Shown: positions 10,264 through 18,800 of the stretch, in pieces | Numbering within the stretch: position 1 is the stretch's first letter | How the letters are laid out: every line of letters starts with the position of its first letter | Notes under the pieces: model-generated | Seen by the model: the letters and a program-made list of their open reading frames with translations, nothing else | Told to the model about the DNA's origin: nothing | Databases searched by the model: none | Assembly (NCBI GenBank): GCA_903642215.1 | Contig: CAHJWG010000005.1 | Span: 1-64,000 of the forward strand | DNA: 64,000 nt | Direction of reading: 5' to 3' | Source of the DNA: Sphingobacteriaceae bacterium | GTDB taxonomy: Bacteria; Bacteroidota; Bacteroidia; Sphingobacteriales; Sphingobacteriaceae | Program-made: the position numbers and the translations under genes

Positions 10264-11001
10264 ATGAAAAAAGTATTAATTACCGGAGCCAACAAAAGCA
10301 TTGGTTTCGAAACTGCACGCCAATTATTAAAAAACGGCTTTTATGTATATTTAGGCAGTCGTGATTTAAAAAATGGCCGGGAAGCTGTTGAAAAACTTAA
10401 AGCCGAAGGTTTTAACGAAGTTGTAGCCATACAGATCGATGTAAGTAACCAGCAATCTGTAAATGCGGCCCGTGCTGAAATAGGAAATAAAACTGATGTA
10501 TTGGATGCTTTGATTAATAATGCAGGTATCAATGGCGGGATGCCCCAGGCACCGCTTGAAGCAAGTATCGATCAGTTTAAAAAGGTTTTCGACACTAATT
10601 TGTATGGAGTAGTGCGCGTAACACAGGCATTTTTTAGCTTGTTAGAAAAATCTGCACAGCCGAGAATTGTTATGGTGAGTTCGCTTGGTGCTTCAATGGC
10701 TCTGCACAGCGACCCTAACTGGAAATACTACAGCCATAAATCCGGGCTTTACCCAGCCTCAAAAGCTGCGTTAAATATGTATACCATTAGTTTAGCTTAT
10801 GATTTACGGAACACACTGTTTAAAGTTAACGCAGTAGATCCGGGATTTACAAAAACTGATTTTAATAATCACCGCGGAACCGGCAGCGTGGAGGAAGCAG
10901 GGGTACGGATAGCAAAATATGCTTTTATTGGCAAAGACGGGCCAACAGGAAAGTTTATCAGCGAGGAACAGAATCCGGAGACCGGAGAAATCCCGTGGTA
11001 A
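10264..11001 (+). CDS. Short-chain dehydrogenase/reductase
   Basis: Classical SDR, predicted to oxidise or reduce a carbonyl or alcohol with NAD(P)H in the cytosol. The cofactor motif TGANKSIG is at residues 7-14, the NNAG motif near residue 80, the catalytic Ser in VMVSSLGA near residue 140, and the YPASK Tyr/Lys motif near residues 163-167. The 245-residue length is typical. It lies 11 bases after the NmrA-like gene and about 30 before the AraC regulator, so an operon is likely. It is closest in feel to the plant carbonyl reductase-like SDRs; the substrate is unknown. Confidence 0.9.
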   Translation: MKKVLITGANKSIGFETARQLLKNGFYVYLGSRDLKNGREAVEKLKAEGFNEVVAIQIDVSNQQSVNAARAEIGNKTDVLDALINNAGINGGMPQAPLEASIDQFKKVFDTNLYGVVRVTQAFFSLLEKSAQPRIVMVSSLGASMALHSDPNWKYYSHKSGLYPASKAALNMYTISLAYDLRNTLFKVNAVDPGFTKTDFNNHRGTGSVEEAGVRIAKYAFIGKDGPTGKFISEEQNPETGEIPW

Positions 11002-11030
11002 ATTTTAATACGGTTTAATTATCTTTAAAA

Positions 11031-11945
11031 ATGAAAAAGGAAGAAAGTTTACCGCGGAAATTTGAATCTTTAACCGACTTTCATCGGGTATTCGGGCTGC
11101 CAAAACCCTTACACCCGATGGTAAGTTTTATCAATATTAAAGATATAGAAATCCTCCCGGATGAATTACCGAATTCAATTATCCTGGATTTTTATAAAAT
11201 TTCCTACAAAACAAATCTTTGTGGTAAGGCAAAATACGGGCAAAACTATTACGACTTTGGCGAAGGAGGTTTGGTATTTACCGCGCCGAACCAACTATTT
11301 GAATCTCCGCCTGATAATTCAAGCTCAGGCTGTTTGCTGCTTATCCACCCGGATTTCTTTTTGTCTTATCCTTTAGCAAAAAAAATAAGGGAGTACGGCT
11401 TTTTTTCCTATGCAGCTAATGAAGCGTTACACTTATCCGATCATGAAAAGGAGATTATCCTATCTATTTTTAAAATTATTGATGATGAATTAAAAAGCAG
11501 GATAGATGATTTCAGCCATGATGTGATTATTTCGCAGGTTGAGTTGTTGTTAAATTACAGTAATCGTTTTTACAAGCGTCAGTTTATCACGCGCAGAGCC
11601 GTCAATAACGATTTATTGCAGAAACTGGAAGATCTGTTAGACGATTATTTTAACAATGAGAAATCAGTAATGCAAGGGATTCCTACAGTTCAGTTCCTGT
11701 CCGATCATTTAAACATATCTCCGGGTTATCTAAGTGATATGCTGCGCTCGCTTACCGGGCAAAATACGCAGCAGCATATCCATAATAAACTGATTGAAAA
11801 AGCTAAAGAAAAGTTATCGGCAACTACTTTATCTGTTAATGAGATCGCTTACGCGTTAGGCTTCGAATATCCGCAGTCTTTCAGCAAGTTGTTTAAAACA
11901 AAAACAAAGCTTTCCCCAATACAATTCAGGCAGTCTTTTAACTAA
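11031..11945 (+). CDS. AraC-family transcriptional regulator
   Basis: DNA-binding regulator with an N-terminal sensing domain (about residues 1-190, cupin-like) and a C-terminal double helix-turn-helix of AraC type (about 205-300). The HTH block shows VQFLSDHLNISPGYLSDMLR and the AraC signature in ALGFEYPQSFSKLFKTKTKLSPIQFR. At 304 residues the length is normal. It is last in the group with the NmrA-like and SDR genes, so it most likely controls them; the signal is not known. Start ATG 11031, about 30 bases after the SDR stop. Confidence 0.92.
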   Translation: MKKEESLPRKFESLTDFHRVFGLPKPLHPMVSFINIKDIEILPDELPNSIILDFYKISYKTNLCGKAKYGQNYYDFGEGGLVFTAPNQLFESPPDNSSSGCLLLIHPDFFLSYPLAKKIREYGFFSYAANEALHLSDHEKEIILSIFKIIDDELKSRIDDFSHDVIISQVELLLNYSNRFYKRQFITRRAVNNDLLQKLEDLLDDYFNNEKSVMQGIPTVQFLSDHLNISPGYLSDMLRSLTGQNTQQHIHNKLIEKAKEKLSATTLSVNEIAYALGFEYPQSFSKLFKTKTKLSPIQFRQSFN

Positions 11946-11984
11946 CCGCGCAGGCAAGAATCGGATATCTGAAATGAGTGCCTG

Positions 11985-11998
11985 ATACTTCTTTTATC
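11985..11998 (+). repeat. Dispersed motif with long conserved flank
   Basis: ATACTTCTTTTATC then ACCTAAAAACTTGTG, in the 93-base gap between convergent genes. Shares about 60 bases of loose similarity with 9033-9105. Confidence 0.85.
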
Positions 11999-12038
11999 AC
12001 CTAAAAACTTGTGCTGTTTGTTTAAAAGTTACGGTTGC

Positions 12039-12470
12039 TTATTCCGTACTTTTCAAAAGCAGCTTACACTTTTCATAATCGATAACGGCCTGATACTGCA
12101 TCAAAATATCTCCGCCTAAAACGCCCAAAACGGGTTCAAGAGCTAATTTTTGGTAAGCAATATTGATGGCGGATAAATCTAAAACCGCAACTTCTATGAT
12201 CGGAATATGGAACTTGCCGATGTATAAATCTTTAATTTCTGCAATAAAAGATTCCATATTATTAGTGCCTAAACCGGTTGTTAAATGGCCGGCTTTAAGT
12301 TCTTTTTCATGAATCAGTTCGGATAGCAGTGTTTTATCAAAAGCGGTTTTTGATGCGCCGGTATCTACCACTAACTTAAAGCACTTTTTCAATAGTTTAA
12401 CGTTGATCAGTAGATGGAAACCGTTTCCGTTTAAATCTAAAATCTCCAGCGGGATGCTTCTTTTAGCCAT
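12039..12470 (-). CDS. Retropepsin-like aspartic protease
   Basis: Small clan AA aspartic protease-like protein of 143 residues, the size of one retropepsin monomer, so it should act as a dimer. The active-site motif VVDTGASKTAFD is near residues 35-46, and a glycine-rich flap-like segment LGTNN and the LGVLGGDIL stretch follow. There is no signal peptide, so it appears cytosolic. Its first codons, ATG GCT AAA AGA AGC, contain a copy of the dispersed TAAAAGAAG motif. It is a single gene; the substrate is unknown. Confidence 0.85.
   Translation of the reverse strand: MAKRSIPLEILDLNGNGFHLLINVKLLKKCFKLVVDTGASKTAFDKTLLSELIHEKELKAGHLTTGLGTNNMESFIAEIKDLYIGKFHIPIIEVAVLDLSAINIAYQKLALEPVLGVLGGDILMQYQAVIDYEKCKLLLKSTE
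12454..12467 (+). repeat. Dispersed motif inside the protease start
   Basis: ATGCTTCTTTTAGC, complement of codons 2-6 of the aspartic protease gene. Confidence 0.75.
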
Positions 12471-12558
12471 ATAATTTTATGATCAGCATTAAATACAACA
12501 CTAATATTTTGCGAAGATAAAAATGCTGCTGCTAATCACCGGTTTAATAAATATTGTA

Positions 12559-12572
12559 GTACTTCTTTTATC
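12559..12572 (+). repeat. Dispersed motif, one-base variant
   Basis: GTACTTCTTTTATC followed by AGTATAAAA, in the divergent protease/hydrolase region. Confidence 0.75.
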
Positions 12573-12655
12573 AGTATAAAATCCTTTTTCAAAAATATTT
12601 TGCAAACAACTGATTATAAACAGTGGTTATTTCAATTAATTTAAAAATTAAAATT

Positions 12656-13492
12656 ATGCCATTTATAGAATCAAAAAACAGCAATGCTACACCTGTAAAA
12701 ATATTTTATCAGGATTTAGGTGAAGGAAAACCGGTTGTATTGATACACGGCTGGCCGTTAAACAGCAATTCATGGGAGTACCAGTTAAACGAATTGCCGG
12801 CGCACGGTTTGCGCGTAATTGCTTATGACCGCCGCGGCTTTGGAAAATCCGACAAGCCCTGGGGAAATTATGATTACAATACGCTGGCTTCTGATTTGAA
12901 TGCCCTGCTGGAAGAACTGGATTTGCGCGATGTAACTTTAGTTGGTTTTTCAATGGCCGGAGGAGAAGTAATCCGCTATTTAACAAACTACGGGAGTAAC
13001 CGCATTGCAAAGTTTGCTTTGGTAAGTTCAATCATTCCTTTTATGCTAAAAACGGATGATAACCCGGAAGGCGTGCCGCAAGAGCAGTTTGATGAATTTG
13101 AAGCAGCTTTAAAAGATGACCGCCCCAAATTTTTAACAACCTTTGGCAAACAGTTTTATGGCGATAGTTTGTTATCACCGTCTGTTAGTTCGGAAATTTT
13201 AAACTGGACGCAAATGATGGCTTTAGAAGGAAGCGGAAAAGCTACGCTGGAATGTTTAAAATCTTTTTCGACAACAGATTTTAGAAATGAATTATCATCT
13301 ATTAAAATCCCTGCGCTGATTATTCATGGTGAAGATGATAAAACGGTACCCATTAAAACGGCCGGCGAACAAGCTGCAAGGCTGTTGCCCGATGCAGAAT
13401 ATTTGGTTTATGAAGGCGCGCCGCATGGTTTGCTAATTACAGAAAAAGAAAAACTGACGGCTGATTTGATAGATTTCATCACCAAATACTAA
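12656..13492 (+). CDS. Alpha/beta hydrolase, chloroperoxidase-like
   Basis: Alpha/beta-hydrolase of the non-haem chloroperoxidase/esterase type, about 278 residues. The oxyanion segment HGWPLNSNSW lies near residue 35, the nucleophile elbow GFSMAGGE near residue 97, the acid in HGEDDKTVP near 220, and the catalytic His in APHGL near 258. All triad residues are present. I chose ATG 12656 (MPFIESKNS); the frame extends to a GTG at 12623 but those codons look non-coding. A bidirectional terminator separates it from the convergent tamL. Haloperoxidase activity is the family label; esterase activity is more likely in the cell. Confidence 0.9.
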   Translation: MPFIESKNSNATPVKIFYQDLGEGKPVVLIHGWPLNSNSWEYQLNELPAHGLRVIAYDRRGFGKSDKPWGNYDYNTLASDLNALLEELDLRDVTLVGFSMAGGEVIRYLTNYGSNRIAKFALVSSIIPFMLKTDDNPEGVPQEQFDEFEAALKDDRPKFLTTFGKQFYGDSLLSPSVSSEILNWTQMMALEGSGKATLECLKSFSTTDFRNELSSIKIPALIIHGEDDKTVPIKTAGEQAARLLPDAEYLVYEGAPHGLLITEKEKLTADLIDFITKY

Positions 13493-13505
13493 AAAATAGC
13501 AGATA

Positions 13506-13540
13506 AAAAAAGCATGGTTCTAACAGAACCATGCTTTTTT
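13506..13540. terminator. Bidirectional terminator
   Basis: A 16-bp stem, AAAAAAGCATGGTTCT against AGAACCATGCTTTTTT, with a 3-base loop, between the convergent hydrolase and tamL genes. T runs occur on both strands. Confidence 0.92.
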
Positions 13541-13557
13541 TATGAGGTAAATTTTAT

Positions 13558-15828
13558 CTAAAACGGATAACCGATAGCTAAGTTAAACACCGGTTTGCTT
13601 GAGTTTACAACTGTTCCGGAGTATGGTTTTAATACCGGGAAACCCAAATCTGTACGTAATACCAATACGCTAACATCAAAGCGTAAGCCAAAACCAACAT
13701 CGGCAGCCATTTGATTAAAAAAGTTTGAACCAAAAGTACCGCCTGCTTGGCCCTGGTGTGGTTTAGCATTCCAAACATTCCCGGCATCAGCAAATAATGC
13801 CCCGTAAACAATGCTGAATAATTTAGGGCGATATTCTATATTTCCTTCTAATTTTATATCACCTGATTGATCTGCCAGGAAACTGTTTGAAGTACCATTA
13901 TTGTTGTAAATAATCGGGGTAACACTGCCTGGTCCGATTGATCTGGCCCGGAAACCGCGTAAACTGTTTGGCCCGCCGATAAAAAACTGCTGACTGTAAG
14001 GTAAAATAGTGGAGTTACCATAAGGCAAACCTGCACTGGCAATTAAGCGTGCTGCAATTTGGCTGGTAGAAGTTATTTTATGAAAAAAACGGAACTCGTT
14101 TTCCAGTTTAATGTATTGATTGTAAGGTGTGCCAAATATCCTTTTCACTTTTTCTCCGTTTAGTGCCAAAGTATCGGCTCCGGTAGCTAAACCAATAATA
14201 TTACCAGATCCGCTTAGTCGGGTATTAAAATAAACCGTGTTGGTACGATAGGTTTCGGTAGTGTTGGTGTAAGTGTAACTGTAACTTGGGCCGAAGGTAA
14301 ACTGAGGATCAATTACGTGTTTTAGCGCAGGATTATTTTTATACAAATCGCTATTAGTGTACAACGTATCTATATTTGCTGGCTTAACGTAGGTAATTGT
14401 CAGGAAATTTAACTCATGTGACCGATGCGTATTTTCCCGCCATTGATATCCAAACGAACCGTTAAAAGAGTTTAAATTATACAGGCCTATACGGTTTACG
14501 ATTGAATAACCTACTGATAGATTAGTGTGCGGGATATAAGCATTATCATTCCTAAAATTAAAAGGACTTATAATACGCGGCCAGGACAATGTGGTTTGAA
14601 TACCCACTTGTGTAAGCGGATGGCCGCCGCCAAACTGGCCCGAAACCTGTGCATCCGTACTACCAAATAAAGTTACAGTAAGCAATTCTGCACCTTTAAA
14701 AGTATTACGGTTACGGAAATTTAAGTTAAGTTGCGCGCCGTTATAGTTGGCAGAAGTGGTACGCCCCAGCACATCAAAAGACAGGGATTTTTTAGGATAC
14801 TGAGTTAAAAAGTAGTAAACATCCAACCTTGGAGAATCCACTGAAACATCTTCAAACCTGTTTTTTACATATTTAAACGGCCCAAGGTTGATAAATTTAT
14901 TTAATGATTTATTATGGTCGGTACGGTTGTAGACATCGCCTGACCGCAACTGTACGGTATTTTTAAACACAAACGGCTTAACTGTTACCCTTCGCTGGAT
15001 TACGTTATAATTATCATACAGTACTGCTCTGTCTTTCATCAAAGAAGTATCCCGCAAAGAATAATTAGGATATACATAAACCTGTTTAATTTTATAAATA
15101 TTGCGTGCTTTGCCGGGTGTAGTATTAATAACTTGCATATCAATATCCACCTGGTGATTGCCGATGTTGGTACTATCTACATGTGCTTCCAAATCCTCCG
15201 GAGCAAAATAGTAAAAACCTCTTTCTTTTAGCGTTGCATCAATCCTTGTGCGTTCGGCTTTAATCACATCAAGATTATATTTATCACCAACTTTTAACAA
15301 ACTATTGTTTGCTATACCCGCAATTGCCGTATCTAAACTATTATTGGATCTTGGAAAAGTTACCTTCCTGATGGTATAACCCGGACCCGTATTAACAGTA
15401 TAAATTGCGGTTGCTTTTTTATTCTTACTTACAGTATCTCCGGTAACATCTGCCTGAAAGTAACCTTGATCCTGCAAACGGCTAAGCAAAATTTTACTGT
15501 TTTTATCCAGGTCAACAGCACTTACCAACACCGGAGCTTCGCCTTTAGCATGCAAATAATGTTTAATTCCTTTTTTCTTAGTTGTGCGGGTGATATTGTA
15601 CAGATAAAGTTTTGGCCGCAATCCTAAGATAGAAGCATTAGGTTTTGGCCGAAGCAAACCAGCCAGTTGACTTGATAAAGCACTTTTATCGTTTTTTTTC
15701 AGGTCTTTGTTTACGATATTTACTTTGCCGCCAATATATAATTTCTGGTTGCCGGTCAAATACTTTGTATTACTGCAAGCTTGAAAAATAGCGGTAATCA
15801 GCAGTAAATATCTGATGGATTTGATCAT
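13558..15828 (-). CDS. tamL: TamL, lipoprotein-type Omp85 outer-membrane protein
   Basis: Omp85-family protein of 756 residues that partners TamB in outer-membrane biogenesis. A lipoprotein signal with lipobox FQAC opens the protein (cysteine near residue 18), the mark of TamL rather than TamA. POTRA-like repeats run to about residue 340 (for example GPGYTIRKVTF), followed by a 16-strand barrel. The Omp85 motif FFIGGPNSLRGFRARSIGPG is near residue 620, and the chain ends in VFNLAIGYPF with a C-terminal aromatic. It starts 4 bases after the tamB stop, so the two form one operon. The gene name follows Bacteroidota usage. Confidence 0.9.
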   Translation of the reverse strand: MIKSIRYLLLITAIFQACSNTKYLTGNQKLYIGGKVNIVNKDLKKNDKSALSSQLAGLLRPKPNASILGLRPKLYLYNITRTTKKKGIKHYLHAKGEAPVLVSAVDLDKNSKILLSRLQDQGYFQADVTGDTVSKNKKATAIYTVNTGPGYTIRKVTFPRSNNSLDTAIAGIANNSLLKVGDKYNLDVIKAERTRIDATLKERGFYYFAPEDLEAHVDSTNIGNHQVDIDMQVINTTPGKARNIYKIKQVYVYPNYSLRDTSLMKDRAVLYDNYNVIQRRVTVKPFVFKNTVQLRSGDVYNRTDHNKSLNKFINLGPFKYVKNRFEDVSVDSPRLDVYYFLTQYPKKSLSFDVLGRTTSANYNGAQLNLNFRNRNTFKGAELLTVTLFGSTDAQVSGQFGGGHPLTQVGIQTTLSWPRIISPFNFRNDNAYIPHTNLSVGYSIVNRIGLYNLNSFNGSFGYQWRENTHRSHELNFLTITYVKPANIDTLYTNSDLYKNNPALKHVIDPQFTFGPSYSYTYTNTTETYRTNTVYFNTRLSGSGNIIGLATGADTLALNGEKVKRIFGTPYNQYIKLENEFRFFHKITSTSQIAARLIASAGLPYGNSTILPYSQQFFIGGPNSLRGFRARSIGPGSVTPIIYNNNGTSNSFLADQSGDIKLEGNIEYRPKLFSIVYGALFADAGNVWNAKPHQGQAGGTFGSNFFNQMAADVGFGLRFDVSVLVLRTDLGFPVLKPYSGTVVNSSKPVFNLAIGYPF

Positions 15829-15832
15829 GGGT

Positions 15833-18800
15833 TTAATTTGTAGTTTGTTCTTTCTTGTCCTTCTTATCCTCTCTGATGCGGCGGCGCATTTCCCTTAACT
15901 GTTCGGATGATTTGAATATCTCTTTAAACTTGTTATAGTCAACCGTAAAAGAAAACCCGACTCCGGTTTCAACAACCTGACCCTGGATTACAATATATTC
16001 ATCCCGCCGGTAAGCGCGCAAAGCAAAACGGCCGTCTTTTGTAAGTTTATAACCAACCGTTACGTTTCCGGCAATCGTGCTTGCTTTTTGTCCGGGTTGA
16101 TTTTGTCCTTCCAGATTAAAATTATTTCCAACGGAAACACTTAAACGATCATTTAGGAAACGTTTGGATAAGGCCACATTCAAATCCGTCCGGTTCTGTG
16201 CAACGCCGGTTGAGTAATCTTCACCTGATTGTACATCAAAATTTAAGTCGACTCCAGCAATAGAATTACCAACCAACTTGTTCAATTGATCTGATAGAAG
16301 TCCACTTACACTGTTTCTAACATATCCTTGTGCACCGGTACTACCACCGGAACTTTGAAAAGGGTTATCACCAATAAAGTGCCCTAAAACAAGCACGCCC
16401 AAAACCTGCTTGTTTAATTCATTCGGATCCTGGCGGATTTGTGCCAAACGCGTATCAACCGTGTTAACCACATCGCTGGAAACCGTGTAGTTGCTATCCG
16501 GCAAAATAATATCAAAACTGATATCAGGTTTTAATAACTCATTTTTTAGGTTGAGGTTAACGTTGAAAGGTAATTTCTGCTTGTACATTGTTTTCTCCGT
16601 TTCAGAGCCTAACTGATCTTCTACCAAATCAATCGGAGGGACGGTTGCTACATAAGTTGCCGTTAAATCAATATTGGCACTTGTTGGGTCGCCCGTCCAG
16701 GTAATTGTACTGCCTCTTTTAAAGTTAAACTTTCGCTGAACGGTTGCATAAGCCAGATTGTAAGAACCTTCATTAACTGTATAAGTACCTGTTAAGTTAG
16801 TTTTCCCGCTTGGATCAACACCGGCGTTTAATTGTGCTTCACCTTTAATATGTACCACATCGCCGTTGCTCTCATCAATTACAATGTTAAAGTTTGCATT
16901 TTTATTGATGGTAATGTTAGCCGTAACATCCAAACCGGTAATATCAGATTTGGCAACAGAATCGCGTTGTTTAGCCATCAGAATAGAATCCAGTTTTGGT
17001 GCGCTGTGATTTACAAAAACTACTACACCTTTTCGATCTTGTATGCCCGGATCGCTTTGCGGCAAAACAATCGTCATATCGGTTTTATCGTTCACCACCA
17101 GGTTTCCGTCAACCACCGGTTTAGCTAAATCTCCGCGGATTTTTAACCGCGTATTCAAGAATAACTTGCCGTAAAAAAGCTTATTGTTTTCTCTGGTAGA
17201 GTTTATGGCCTGGAAATTATTGGCCGTAATATCCAAACCAAATCTGAAATCGGTAAACGTTTTGGTGTACACTGCTCCGTTTATCGTTGCTTTATTTCCG
17301 GCTGAATCAATCAGCGTAAAATCATTAAAATTAATTCCATCCTGATTAAAGCTGATTCTTTCATCATCCAAACGGAAATAGGAGTTTAGCATCGAAACAT
17401 TAAAACCTACTTTATTAAAGTTAATATCTCCGTTTACATTTGGTGCGGTTGGCGAACCTGCAATTTTTATCCGACCGGTTAAATTTCCGGTTGTATTTTT
17501 CAGATTGCCCAAAGTAAAACCTTCAATACTTTTCATGTTGAGTTTTACAATATCCAAGTTTAAATCGATGTTGTTATCCTTCTGGTTGGTATAATACAAA
17601 CCGGCAAGTTTTACTTCATTCCCTTTACCGGTAATATCTACGTTAGCCGCAAAAGTATTGGCTTGCTGGTTATTTACTTTGATGGCAATATCGCCTAAAG
17701 TATCCGTTTTAAAATTGAAATCCTTGATGTTAAGGTCGGAAGTAAAAACCGGGCTTTTAGCAAAGTTGCTTACTTGTGCATTTCCATTTATGGTTCCGCC
17801 AACTTTTAACGAATCTTTTTCTGCAATGTGCGTTAAAGTTTCAATTTTAAAATTCTGGAAAGTAACTGCAACCGGGCCGTTTAGCTGTTGGCTGGTTGTG
17901 TTAATACCCAGCATTTGGTTATTGTTGGATATATTAAAGTTGCGCGCCAGGATACCTTTTGCACCAAATTGCAGTGCATTATTTGTGTTGATTGTCCAAG
18001 GCATGTAATCAAGTGTCAAGCCGTTTTGTAACAAGCTAAACTCATACTGGCTACCCAAAGCTTTAAAAATACCGGCTATTTTATATTGCTCTTTCAAGCT
18101 TTTATCTTTTACACTTATATCCAAAGCAAGCTTGTTATCTTGTGCATTTCCGCTGATACTTGTGTTTAACAATTGGATTGAAGAAGTCGCAATTTTATCA
18201 ACAGTTAGGTTATAATTTAAAGCATTATTACCGGTATTGATAGCCAGCTTTAAATTACTGATTTGATTGGTTCCGTAAACTGTGTTTGGTATTTCTCCGT
18301 TAACCACTAAATCTCCTGCATCGCTGTTAAAATGTCCGTTTAATTTAATCGGATCTAATTGTTTCAGATCAGGCGCAAACTGGGTAAGTAAAGGTGTTTT
18401 AGTAATTACCGCTTGAAAAGTGAAATTTTCCGGCGAATATTTTACTTTAGTTTTTGCCGTGCTGGTATTATAATATTTGTTAATTGTTGCCTGCAAAGCT
18501 GTTCCAACTTCAGTTAACTTGTACTTCCCGGCCATATTGGCTGTTAAAATCTGAGATTTAATGTTGAGGGTCGCATTATTTGCATCGGCAGTAGAAGCAA
18601 TGCTGATCGAATCTAACTGAATCCGCTGATCTTTTTGTACAACCAGTAAATCGGTTACCTGGATGTTTCCGTTTAAATAATCAGGATTAGCTGTAGGGAT
18701 ATCTGCCACAATTTTACCATGTAAACGAAGCTCGCTGCTTGCAAAATGTAACCTTTGCAAATTAACACTGTCTAAGTTTAACGTTGCATTAATTGCAGGA

